The position numbers and the translations under genes are program-made. Source: Elusimicrobiota bacterium (GTDB taxonomy: Bacteria > Elusimicrobiota > Elusimicrobia > FEN-1173). Taken from it: a stretch of DNA of 64,000 nucleotides. Numbering within the stretch: the first letter of the stretch is position 1; each line of letters starts with the position of its first letter. The stretch is from assembly GCA_016714745.1 (NCBI GenBank), contig JADKCG010000005.1, forward strand, positions 1 through 64,000, written 5' to 3'. The notes under the pieces were generated by a model that saw only the letters and a list, made by a program, of their open reading frames with translations, did no database searches and had not been told where the DNA came from. This document shows, one piece after another, positions 52,251 through 60,955 of this stretch.

Positions 52251-54422
52251 CTACGCGAGCTTCCGAGCGACTTTCTCGACCACATAAAATTCAAGACGAT
52301 CGCCCACCTTCACTTCCTTGTAATTGGCCAGTGAAAGCCCACACTCAAACCCCTTCTCCACATCTTTAACGTCGTCTTTAAAACGCTTTAAACTGCCGAG
52401 TCCGCCTTCAAAAACAATGGCTCCGTTCCTGACCAACCGGGCTTTAGCCGTGCGGGACACTTTCCCGTCCGTCACCATACACCCCGCCACCGCCCCCACT
52501 TTAGGAGCCATAAACACTTTGCGGACTTCAGCCCACCCTTGAGTGACTTCTTTTTGTTCCGGGTCCAAAAGACCTTCCAGGGCGGCTTTCACCTCATTGA
52601 CCATTTCGTAGATGATTCGATAGGTTTTTATTTCCACGCCTTCACGTTGGGCCATGTGTTCGGAGGAGGGGTCAGGGCGGACATTGAACCCCAAAATAAT
52701 GGCATCGGAGGCCGCCGCCAAAACCACGTCGGAATTATTGATCCCCCCTACCCCCGCATGAATAACGCGCACGCTGATTTCCTCGTTGCCCAACTTCATC
52801 AAAGATTCCTTGACAGCCTCGAGGGAGCCCTGCACGTCGGCTTTAAGCACGATCGGCAATGATTTAATTTTCCCGGCTTCTGCTTGTTTGTGAAATTCTT
52901 CCAAGGAGAGATGGTGCCGCGCCCGACGGGCTTCAGTGTCGGCAATGACCTGGCGACGTTCGGCAATTTCCCGGGCTTCCCGGTCGGAGGAAACAACGAC
53001 CAGTTTGTCTCCCGCCATGGGCGTTCCGGAAAGGCCCAAAATCTCAACGGGAAAGGCGGGGCCCGCGTCTTTTACGCGAACACCATGATCATCCACCAAG
53101 GCGCGAATTTTCCCAGCGTTCACGCCACAGAGAAACGAATCCCCCACGCGCAACGTCCCTTTTTGAATCAATACGGTGGCCACCGGCCCGCGGCGAGGGT
53201 CCAGTTTCGCTTCAACCACCACCCCCTGGGCCGGTCGGTGGGGATTGGCTTTCAGTTCCAACAGTTCCGCTTCGAGCAAAATCATTTCTAATAGTTTATC
53301 GATGTTGGTTTTTTGTCGCGCCGAGACCTCCACCATCACCGTTTTACCACCCCAATCCTCGGCCAAAAGGCCCAAAGCGCCCAGCTCCTGTTTAATGCGT
53401 TGGACATTGGCGGTGGGTAAATCGCATTTGTTGATCGCCACAACAATAGGAACGTTCGCCGCTTTTGCGTGATCGAGAGCCTCCACGGTTTGAGGCATCA
53501 CCCCATCGTCGGCGGCCACAACGAGAACCACGATGTCCGTGGCTTGGGCCCCACGACTTCGCATGGCAGTAAACGCTTCATGGCCCGGCGTGTCCAAAAA
53601 AGTCACCACGCCTTTTTCGGTCGTCACCTGATAAGCGCCGATGTGTTGGGTGATTCCCCCCGCCTCTTTTTCCGCCACACGGGCGGATCGAATGGCGTCC
53701 AGCAAAGACGTCTTCCCGTGATCCACGTGTCCCATGACCGTCACCACCGGCGGCCGAGGCTTCAACGCGGCGGGATCGTCCAAAGGAGCAATGGCTTCAT
53801 CGGTCAAAAGAGATTTGATCTCCACATCAAAATTAAACGCGTCGGCCGCAAGCGTGGCGGTGTCGGTGTCCAATCGTTGATTCAAGTTCGCGATCACGCC
53901 TAAGCCGAGCAGTTTCTTCAGTAGATCCGGAATTTTCACATTCATCTTTTCGGCCAATTCTTTAACAGTGACGCTTTCGCTGATTGAAACTTTTGGGCGA
54001 ACGACGGCAGGGGCGATCACCACGGGTTTCACAGCCGGAGGCGGTTTTGGAAGAACGATGGCCGCCGGCGGCGCGCTCGCCTTGACAGGTTCTTTCACGA
54101 CAGGCGCTACCGGTACGCCGACCGCCGGTGCAGGAGCCGGTGGAATAACCGGTGCCGCCGCCAGGGCCCCCCCCAGGTTCACGACCGGACCCGCCGGCGC
54201 GGGAGCGCCGCCCCCATCGACTTTCTTTTTCGATCGTGGTTTCACTGAAACCGCCGCTTCTTTCGCCACACTCTTTTTTACTTTGGGAGCGGCCGGAGCG
54301 GACGCAACCGCTTTCGCTTTTTTCTTTACGGCCCCGCCCTCTTTCAAAATTTTCTCCTCCACCGTTTTCTTGACGGCTGGTTTCGCTGAGGCTTTAACAG
54401 TTTTTTTCTTCGCTTCGGTCAT
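52251..54422 (-). CDS. infB: Translation initiation factor IF-2
   Basis: 723 residues from MTEAKKKTVK. A long Lys/Ala/Pro-rich N-terminus (to ~165), then the IF2N domain VTVKELAEKMNVKIPDLLKK. The GTPase has PVVTVMGHVDHGKTSLLD, GITQHIGAYQV, TFLDTPGHEAF and VAINKCDLP; domains II-IV follow through KADVQGSLEAVKESLMKLGN. It brings fMet-tRNA to the 30S subunit. No frameshift seen. Between nusA and rbfA as in most bacteria. Confidence 0.97.
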   Translation of the reverse strand: MTEAKKKTVKASAKPAVKKTVEEKILKEGGAVKKKAKAVASAPAAPKVKKSVAKEAAVSVKPRSKKKVDGGGAPAPAGPVVNLGGALAAAPVIPPAPAPAVGVPVAPVVKEPVKASAPPAAIVLPKPPPAVKPVVIAPAVVRPKVSISESVTVKELAEKMNVKIPDLLKKLLGLGVIANLNQRLDTDTATLAADAFNFDVEIKSLLTDEAIAPLDDPAALKPRPPVVTVMGHVDHGKTSLLDAIRSARVAEKEAGGITQHIGAYQVTTEKGVVTFLDTPGHEAFTAMRSRGAQATDIVVLVVAADDGVMPQTVEALDHAKAANVPIVVAINKCDLPTANVQRIKQELGALGLLAEDWGGKTVMVEVSARQKTNIDKLLEMILLEAELLELKANPHRPAQGVVVEAKLDPRRGPVATVLIQKGTLRVGDSFLCGVNAGKIRALVDDHGVRVKDAGPAFPVEILGLSGTPMAGDKLVVVSSDREAREIAERRQVIADTEARRARHHLSLEEFHKQAEAGKIKSLPIVLKADVQGSLEAVKESLMKLGNEEISVRVIHAGVGGINNSDVVLAAASDAIILGFNVRPDPSSEHMAQREGVEIKTYRIIYEMVNEVKAALEGLLDPEQKEVTQGWAEVRKVFMAPKVGAVAGCMVTDGKVSRTAKARLVRNGAIVFEGGLGSLKRFKDDVKDVEKGFECGLSLANYKEVKVGDRLEFYVVEKVARKLA

Positions 54423-54426
54423 GGGG

Positions 54427-55759
54427 TCACTCGTGGGATTCGGGTTGAACCGCGCTTTTCTCACGCGGTTCTTTTTCCGGAACATCCGATGGCACTGCCT
54501 CGGATTTTTTTGCCAAATACGCCTGGGCGGCTTCGATTATTTTCCGCGGTCTTTTCACCGATGCCGGACAACGCCGTCAAATCGTCCGGTTTGGCATGGG
54601 CCAGACGGGCCACATCGGCCCATCCCCCTTTCTGCAGGGCCTCGGCGGTTTTCGGCCCGACCCCGTCCAGTTGGGAGAGTTCGTCTACCGTCGCTTGCGC
54701 ATTGGCCTGGGCGGCTTCCCGCTTTTGGCCTTCCGACCGAACATCCAAACTCCAACCGGTCAATTTGTTCGCTAACCGAACGTTTTGCCCCGCTTTGCCA
54801 ATGGCCAAAGAAAGCTGGTCATCCGCCACCAATACTTCGGCCCGTTTTTCAACGTGGCTCAGCAACCGAACCATCAAAGGTTTCACGGGAGACATGGCGT
54901 TCCCAATAAAGGTTTCGGTGTCCGGCGTATACGCCACCAGATCAATCCGCTCCCCCTGCAACTCATTGATGATCGGCCGAACGCGGGACCCTTTCACCCC
55001 CACGCAGGCCCCCACCGGATCCACCTTGGGATTATTGCTACGCACCACAACTTTCGAGCGAAATCCGGGCTCCCGAACAACGTTCACGACTTCCACCGTC
55101 TTTTCATAAATTTCTGGAACTTCCTGTTCGAACAACCGTTTCACAAAATCCGGATGGGCACGGGTTAAAATAATTTCTGGCCCCCGCTGACTGCGTTCCA
55201 CTTTTAAAATCAAGGCGCGAATGCGATCCGCCACCGCCCAATGTTCCCGCCGAACCTGTTCCCTCACGGGCATGATGGCTTCCGAACCCCGCCCCAAATC
55301 CACGACGATGTTCCGGCTCAGAAACCGGAGCACCGTACCGTTGATCATGGTGCCTTCTTTGGGTTTGTATTCGGTGAACAGGCTTTCGCGCTGGGTTTCG
55401 CGAACTTTTTGAACCAACACCTGTTTGGCCGTCTGGGCCGCGATGCGAGCGAAATCGCGAGCGTCCACGGGAATTCGAAGTTCGCTCCCTTCCACGACGC
55501 CGTTCGTCACCCGAGCGGCTTCAGCCGCCGTGATTTCAACAACCGGGTTGGTCACCGTTTCGACAATCGTTTTCACCACATATGCCTGAATTCCCCCGGA
55601 AACACGGTCAATGGCGGCGACCACATTAACCATCTGCCCCGCGTGTTTACGATAGGCAGACACCAGGGCCTGTTCGACCATTTTAAGAATTTCCTCTTTG
55701 GGAATCCCTTGGTCTTTTTCAATTTGTTCCAACGCTGAAATCAGTTCGTTATTGCTCAC
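54427..55759 (-). CDS. nusA: Transcription termination/antitermination factor NusA (late frameshift)
   Basis: About 444 residues. N-terminal RNAP-binding domain (LISALEQIEKDQGIPKEEIL), S1 (KEGTMINGTVLRFLSRNIVV), KH1 and KH2 (DPVGACVGVKGSRVRPIINE; LSLAIGKAGQNVRLANKLTG), then a C-terminal helix-hairpin-helix repeat (LSQLDGVGPKTAEALQKGG; DDLTALSGIGEKTAE). At ~54545 the frame shifts; adding one A gives KTAEKIIEAAQAYLAKKSEA and a stop at 54427, five bases before infB. Starts GTG inside the rimP stop (GTGA). Confidence 0.95.
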
Positions 55760-56232
55760 GTGGGTGACCTCTCAACATTTATCGGTGGATCTAATTTCGC
55801 TGACAGGATCTCGCTTAGAGGAATCTTAACGATTCCGTTCGTCCGATCCAATAACACCAGATTCTCGTTTTCAAACCCTTCAATGCGTCCATGAAAATGG
55901 CGCTGATTATTAAGCACTGCCGCCGTTTTAATGATGGCGTCGATCCCTTTAAACCGCTCAAAATCTACCCGTTTCTTTAAGGGCCGAGCCAATCCGGGAG
56001 AAGAGACCTCTAAGGAATAGGCGCGTGAAATGAAGCCGCTTTCCTCGACCAACGTTCCCAGCCGATCGCTCCATTCCACACACTCTTGAAGCCCAAAACC
56101 GCCCTCTTTATCGATAAAAAAACGCAACACCCAACCATTTTCTTCCGGCCGAAACTGGACGTCCACCAACTCACACCCAGCCCCCAAGATCAAGGGTTCC
56201 GCTAACGCCGAAATGTCGTCCTCAACCCCCAT
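55756..56232 (-). CDS. rimP: Ribosome maturation factor RimP
   Basis: 158 residues. ISALAEPLILGAGCELVDVQ, VLRFFIDKEGGFGLQECVEW, then SLEVSSPGLARPLKKRVDFE are the family motifs. Helps 30S assembly. First gene of the rimP-nusA-infB unit, with an attenuator-like hairpin just upstream. Confidence 0.94.
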   Translation of the reverse strand: MGVEDDISALAEPLILGAGCELVDVQFRPEENGWVLRFFIDKEGGFGLQECVEWSDRLGTLVEESGFISRAYSLEVSSPGLARPLKKRVDFERFKGIDAIIKTAAVLNNQRHFHGRIEGFENENLVLLDRTNGIVKIPLSEILSAKLDPPINVERSPT

Positions 56233-56253
56233 ACCACCTGACCCCCAAAAAAT

Positions 56254-56280
56254 AAAAAAAGTGGCCCAGGTTCAGCCACT
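56254..56280 (-). terminator. Terminator-like hairpin in the rimP leader
   Basis: On the minus strand AGTGGC-n9-GCCACT is followed by TTTTTTTATTTTTT, ending about 22 nt before the rimP ATG. The upstream gene ends 210 bp earlier, so this may end its readthrough or attenuate rimP-nusA-infB. Confidence 0.65.
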
Positions 56281-56351
56281 GATAGTGATCCTACAAAAAA
56301 CAACGCCCCCCCGCAATGCAAAAGTTTGAGGCCTGAAGGGCTGGTAGAATG

Positions 56352-56376
56352 TCGCATGGGCTTCCAGCCCATGCGA
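56352..56376. repeat. 11-bp palindrome TCGCATGGGCT/AGCCCATGCGA (copy 2 of 2)
   Basis: Three-base loop TCC. Its centre matches the inverted element at 24856 with one difference. The gap 56281-56490 holds only this and GC-rich flanks. Confidence 0.7.
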
Positions 56377-56490
56377 TTTTACATGGGCAGGCCGCTCCTA
56401 CGCGGCAATTCCGCTAGTGCGGTCGGACCCCCCCCGTGCCATAAATCCTCAATTTCATTGATTTGGGGAAGCCCCTCGGGTGGAGAATAC

Positions 56491-57186
56491 TCATTTCGGG
56501 CCCGGTTCTTGAAGGAAAAATAAAAGTTTCAGGTTGACCACATCAATGAGGTCTCCCTCTTTGAGGGGGACTTGGGATTGGTCCATGAGGATGTCGCCGT
56601 TGAGTTTTACGGTTTTTTCTTTTAACGCGGTGAGGTGATACCCATCAGACTTTTTAGCGATGCAGGCCGCCAGGTCGGGGGCGAACAGGCCCTTTAATTT
56701 CACCTGGGCTTGGTCGGATTTGCCGATGTATGTGGTCATTTGATTGAGCGGCGTGGGTGGAGCGGAAGGTCCCGACAACGATCTCAAACAACCCAGTCGT
56801 TCCGCGCCTTTGGGGACGGGGGGCGGTGCGGCCATAATCACCGTGGCATCCGATGAAACAGGCGTTGCGGTCTTCCCGGGCGCGGGGACCAAAACTTCCT
56901 CGTTATTAAAAAATTCCACCGTGTGTTTGGCGATGGCCAAAATGTCCTTGTGATGAAACGGCTCCCGTTCCAGACGATGATCCCTTAAAAACGTGCCGTT
57001 GGTGCTTTTTAGGTCTTCCACAAAATAGCCTTTCCCCTCTTTAACGATACGGCAATGACGGCCGGACACGGCGGGGTTATCGATCACCAAGTCGTTGTCG
57101 GGTTTTCGTCCCACGGTGGTTTCGTCTTTTTCCACCGTGAGTTCTTTCACCAGCGCACCATTGAATTTTAGGAGAAGTTTTATCAT
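56491..57186 (-). CDS. FHA-domain protein
   Basis: 231 residues from MIKLLLKFNGALVKEL. The first FHA domain (TVGRKPDNDLVIDNPAVSGR, HCRIVKEGKGYFVEDLKSTN, GTFLRD) has the phosphothreonine-binding Arg, Ser and Asn. After a Pro-rich linker a second, weaker FHA-like domain follows (TTYIGKSDQAQVKLKGLFAP, KTVKLNGDILM). It reads phosphothreonine marks, presumably set by the kinase two genes upstream and removed by the PP2C next door. Confidence 0.88.
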   Translation of the reverse strand: MIKLLLKFNGALVKELTVEKDETTVGRKPDNDLVIDNPAVSGRHCRIVKEGKGYFVEDLKSTNGTFLRDHRLEREPFHHKDILAIAKHTVEFFNNEEVLVPAPGKTATPVSSDATVIMAAPPPVPKGAERLGCLRSLSGPSAPPTPLNQMTTYIGKSDQAQVKLKGLFAPDLAACIAKKSDGYHLTALKEKTVKLNGDILMDQSQVPLKEGDLIDVVNLKLLFFLQEPGPK

Positions 57187-57264
57187 CGGAGTTCCCTTTT
57201 TTATGATTTCTTTGTCGTTGCCCCAATCTGACCAACCGCGAAAAACGACTTCCTCAGCAACGGT

Positions 57265-57280
57265 GCCCGACAAATCGGGC
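57265..57280. repeat. Palindrome GCCCGACAAATCGGGC (family copy 4)
   Basis: Same core as copies at 8448, 14034 and 25698, followed by AACGG. Between the PP2C and FHA genes. Confidence 0.6.
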
Positions 57281-57306
57281 AACGGCAAAATCCCAAGACT
57301 TCCAAA

Positions 57307-58125
57307 TCAGGATCTTTTTAATATCTTTTCGCGCCAAACTGAAATCATTCGATCGAAATACCGTTCTTTCTTGATCAGACCGGCGGCCACCGTAACGTTG
57401 TCTCGGCCGCCCCGTTCGAGCGCCAAGCCCACGAGCGACTGGCACACCCGAACCGGCTCTTTGGACTCTTTCACCATACGAAAAATGTCTTCGTCTTCCA
57501 CCATTTTCGTTAAACCGTCTGTGCAAAGGAGTGCCACATCGCCATCGCGGACGGTCGGTTCCATGGCGTCGATGTCAACGGTGGCCCCCACGCCCAGGGC
57601 GCGGGTTAAAATGTTTTTGTCTTCGGACCTTTCGGCCTCCGACGCTGAAATCATCCCTTGCGCGACCTGTTCGGCCACGAGCGAATGGTCTCGCGTCGCC
57701 GCGATCATCCGTCCCGCTCGAATCAAATAAAAGCGACTGTCCCCCACATGAATCACCGACACCCGTTCGCCGTTGATCAAAGCCGCCACGATCGTTGTCC
57801 CCATCCCGCGCCGTTCGAAGCGTTCCTGGGACGCGCGAAAAACCACATCGTTGGCGACGTTGACGGCCGCGGCCAGAAGCTTCGTCCGATCGGACCAATG
57901 GGGCGCAGGAACCCCGAACACAGGAATAATACCGGTTTTAAGTCCCCGGGACACCTGTTCCCGAATGACCTCCACCGCTAAACGGCTCGCCACCTCTCCG
58001 GCGGCATGGCCTCCCATGCCGTCCGCCACAATCACCAACCCTAAATCGTCGTCCCACAAACAAGAATCTTCGTTCGACTTTCTCACTTTCCCGGTGTCCG
58101 TCAGAACGGTCGCCAGCATTTTCAT
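57307..58125 (-). CDS. PP2C-type protein phosphatase
   Basis: 272 residues. Metal-binding motifs RKSNEDSCLWDDDLGLVIVA, DGMGGHAAGEVASRLA, IHVGDSRFYLIRAGRM, ATRDHSLVAEQVAQGMIS, VALLCTDGLTKMVED and GGRDNVTVAAGLI are all present, so an active Mn/Mg-dependent Ser/Thr phosphatase is expected. The C-terminal tail ends in a basic helix. Its start overlaps the kinase stop by four bases; the trio kinase-phosphatase-FHA is a classic signalling unit. Confidence 0.93.
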   Translation of the reverse strand: MKMLATVLTDTGKVRKSNEDSCLWDDDLGLVIVADGMGGHAAGEVASRLAVEVIREQVSRGLKTGIIPVFGVPAPHWSDRTKLLAAAVNVANDVVFRASQERFERRGMGTTIVAALINGERVSVIHVGDSRFYLIRAGRMIAATRDHSLVAEQVAQGMISASEAERSEDKNILTRALGVGATVDIDAMEPTVRDGDVALLCTDGLTKMVEDEDIFRMVKESKEPVRVCQSLVGLALERGGRDNVTVAAGLIKKERYFDRMISVWREKILKRS

Positions 58126-60797
58126 GGGGGAGTCCCTCCCGAAAGCTGAACAGTGCCGTCGGCTCCGCCCCCAGCGGGGGTCGCTAAATCCGAAGCCGGA
58201 CGTTCTTCGTTTTTCTGGAGGGCCTCCCTCAATTCTTTTGCCATTTCTGACCCCCGCTGATAACGGCGGTCAGGATCCTTGGTGAGCGCACGGTTGATCA
58301 CGGCGTTCAACGGCCCAGTGATGCGGTCGGGCCTTTTCAGGCGGGGATCCGGATGGTTTTCGTTGGCGATCAGGAAAAGCAAGGTCGCGATGCTTTCCCC
58401 CTCGAACGGCTTTTCGCCCGCCAACATTTCGTAGAGCATCACGCCCAAGGAAAAAAGGTCCGAGCGGCCGTCGATTTTCTTCCCAGAGAGCTGTTCCGGA
58501 GACATGTAACTGGGCGTACCCAACACCGTCCCCGTCGCCGTTTTTGAGGTGGACGCGATGCGCGCGATGCCGAAATCCGTCACACGCAAGGTTCCGTCTT
58601 TTAACCGCATGATGTTGGCGGGTTTAATGTCGCGATGGACCACCCCGTGGGCGTGGGCGTAATCGAGGGCATCGGCGATGAGCGCCACATATTCCACCAA
58701 CTGGGTCACGGGAAGAAGGTTGGCTTTTTCCACATACTTTTTTAAATCTTCCCCGTCCAAGAGTTCCATGGCGATGAACGAAATCTCACCGTCTTCGCCG
58801 GCGTCAAAGATCCGAATAATGTTGGGGTGATTTAACGTCCCGGCGGATTCCGCCTCGCGGAAAAACCGTTCGCGGATCGCTTTCACGGATTCGGCATCCC
58901 CCTCGTCTTCGAACCGAAGGGTTTTGATCGCCACGGACCGATTGATTTTTGGGTCCCGCCCCAAATACACCACCCCCATGGCGCCCCGCCCCAGTTCCTT
59001 TTCGATTTCGTATCGCCCCAGGGTGGGTTTGGCGGCTCCCGCGCCGAACACCACGGTGCCTCCCTGTTTTCCTCCCAGACCGCCGGAAAAACCTCCCGAT
59101 TCGCTGGCCTGTTTCGCCGCTTTGGATCGTTCCTGTACATCCTTGAAATCAGGATCCGCCGAAATCACGTGGTCGTAGACCACCCCGGCCTTGCCGAACT
59201 GCCGTTTCCGCTCAAAGTCCAGAGCCAAGTTGTAGAGCACTCCTTTCATATCGGCGTCCACGGGGCATTTGCGAAGTTTCTCAAAAGCCATATCCAAAAG
59301 CCCTTGGGTTTGATAGGACAGGCCGAGACTCTTGTTCGTCTCGATGCTTTGGGCTTCCGCGAGTTCTTTGCGCATCTCCGTAAAGAAGAACCGGCGCACC
59401 GTCACAACGCCATAGGTAAAAATCAACACCGCCACGGGATAAAAGATTTTTATCCACCAGTTCTTGGCCAAAAAGAGATACCACCCCGCGCCCACAGTGA
59501 TCAGAAGAAACCCCAGCGTCACCAACAACGCCGTCCTGGCTTTGAGACGCGGAAGTCCCAACGTCACGAACAGGCCAATCAAGGCCAACCACAGGTATTC
59601 GGCGCGCGGCGCCCAGCGGGGCCGGGACAAAAAGTTTCCTTCCCAAATATTTCGAAGCGACGAAAGGAGAAGACCGTTGAACTGAAACGCCGAATCCACC
59701 GGCGTTACAAAGGAACTTCCAATCGCCGTGTCCGTGATACCGACCAACACAAGTTTGTCTTTGAACGTGCGGGACGGAATGCCCCCCGTGGCACGGAGAA
59801 CATCCACAGCGGAGTCTGTTTTTATATTGTTCATCTTGCCAGAGAACTTAATCAGCATTTTGGATTCCCGGTCGAGGGGGATCACCCGTTTACCGACAAC
59901 AATTTCCCGGCCCGGACGAACGATGATGTCTTTATTTTTTAGATTCATCGCCACCCGCGCCATCTGGAGCGGCAATGAAGGCACGGCCTGACCTCGACAC
60001 ACCATCACCGGAGCTTCCCGCCGAACAACGCCGTCCGAATCTTGAATAACCGTCGCATGGCCCAACCCTTCCACACGCTTTGAAAAGTCATTTAACGGTA
60101 AAAGCGGTGCGGCCCCTTCGGGTAAGGTCCCTGCGGCGGGCCCTTCGACTTGGGCTTGCAGGAGCCCCCTGTTTTTGAGCCGATCCAAAACCTCCTGAGG
60201 CTCTTCCCCCCCTCCCCGGCCAAGGGAACGGAAAATAAAGGAAAGCACAACACGCTTGGCGCGGGAAAGCGCGTCCCTCAAATGAGCATCGCTGTCCAGT
60301 TCGAGGGAGGCCTCCGCCAACGTCTCTCCAAAACCGCGAAGGTCACCAAAAGGATGGTCCTGGACCTCTTTTTGATATTTTCGATCTTTACGTAGCCGTT
60401 GAAGAAGGGGCCGAAAAGCGCCTTCTTCCGTTTGAAGAATCGTGGAATATTCCTCTTTAAGATCTCGGAGGGCGACAAGCCCATGATTCTCGTCCGGTTC
60501 TGAAAAAATAATCGCGCACCCCAAAGCGCGGGGTTCACCTGCGGCAATCCGAGTCAACAGTTCAGCCACCACACTGCGGGGCCAAGGCCAACGACCCAGC
60601 GCCTCGATAGAGGAAGAATCAATGGCCACAAGTCGAATATCCTCCGAGGTCGGAGGCGTTTTAGCGCTTCGGACGCGAAGATCGTAAAGTTTGTGCTCAA
60701 GAGATTCAGTGAAAGGGAAAGAAAGAAAAGAAAGAATGACAGCCGACCCCGTAAACACAAGGCCCACCACGGCATCCCACCCGAGAAAGCGTTTCAT
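58122..60797 (-). CDS. CHASE2-sensor Ser/Thr protein kinase
   Basis: 891 residues. An N-terminal helix (AVVGLVFTGSAVILSFLSF), a periplasmic CHASE2 domain (~35-390: HKLYDLRVRSAKTPPTSEDI, RLVAIDSSSIEALGRWPWPR, KDKLVLVGITDTAIGSSFVT), three helices (LWLALIGLFVTLGLP...YPVAVLIFTYGVV), a TPR-like segment (~490-560) and a C-terminal Hanks kinase: ELGRGAMGVVYLGRD, VAIKTL, VVHRDIKPANIMRLKDGTL, TDFGIARI, GTPSYMSPEQLSGKKIDGRS. All catalytic residues are kept. The sensor-first order is the reverse of PknB-type kinases. Senses an envelope signal; the ligand is unknown. Confidence 0.93.
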   Translation of the reverse strand: MKRFLGWDAVVGLVFTGSAVILSFLSFPFTESLEHKLYDLRVRSAKTPPTSEDIRLVAIDSSSIEALGRWPWPRSVVAELLTRIAAGEPRALGCAIIFSEPDENHGLVALRDLKEEYSTILQTEEGAFRPLLQRLRKDRKYQKEVQDHPFGDLRGFGETLAEASLELDSDAHLRDALSRAKRVVLSFIFRSLGRGGGEEPQEVLDRLKNRGLLQAQVEGPAAGTLPEGAAPLLPLNDFSKRVEGLGHATVIQDSDGVVRREAPVMVCRGQAVPSLPLQMARVAMNLKNKDIIVRPGREIVVGKRVIPLDRESKMLIKFSGKMNNIKTDSAVDVLRATGGIPSRTFKDKLVLVGITDTAIGSSFVTPVDSAFQFNGLLLSSLRNIWEGNFLSRPRWAPRAEYLWLALIGLFVTLGLPRLKARTALLVTLGFLLITVGAGWYLFLAKNWWIKIFYPVAVLIFTYGVVTVRRFFFTEMRKELAEAQSIETNKSLGLSYQTQGLLDMAFEKLRKCPVDADMKGVLYNLALDFERKRQFGKAGVVYDHVISADPDFKDVQERSKAAKQASESGGFSGGLGGKQGGTVVFGAGAAKPTLGRYEIEKELGRGAMGVVYLGRDPKINRSVAIKTLRFEDEGDAESVKAIRERFFREAESAGTLNHPNIIRIFDAGEDGEISFIAMELLDGEDLKKYVEKANLLPVTQLVEYVALIADALDYAHAHGVVHRDIKPANIMRLKDGTLRVTDFGIARIASTSKTATGTVLGTPSYMSPEQLSGKKIDGRSDLFSLGVMLYEMLAGEKPFEGESIATLLFLIANENHPDPRLKRPDRITGPLNAVINRALTKDPDRRYQRGSEMAKELREALQKNEERPASDLATPAGGGADGTVQLSGGTPP

Positions 60798-60847
60798 AGG
60801 AAAACGACAAAACCCCTCAGGCGGGGGGAGAGGGCCCCTCTGAAGCT

Positions 60848-60955
60848 AATCTGAAATTTTTGATTGACCCAGCCTTTCCGCCCGGGGGGGCTCGAACATT
60901 CTGTTCCGGACCCTCTCGATGGAAACCCCACGCCCACCGAGGAATCCCGACTAAA
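60848..60955 (-). repeat. 106-bp gene-end repeat, copy 4 (after the cNMP-binding gene)
   Basis: Most diverged copy. On the minus strand it starts at the TAG stop: CGGGATTCCTCGGTGGG, GGGTCCGGAACAGAAT, CCCCCCGGGCGGAAAGGCT, AAAAATTTCAGATTAGC. Same orientation as the upstream gene. Confidence 0.8.
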
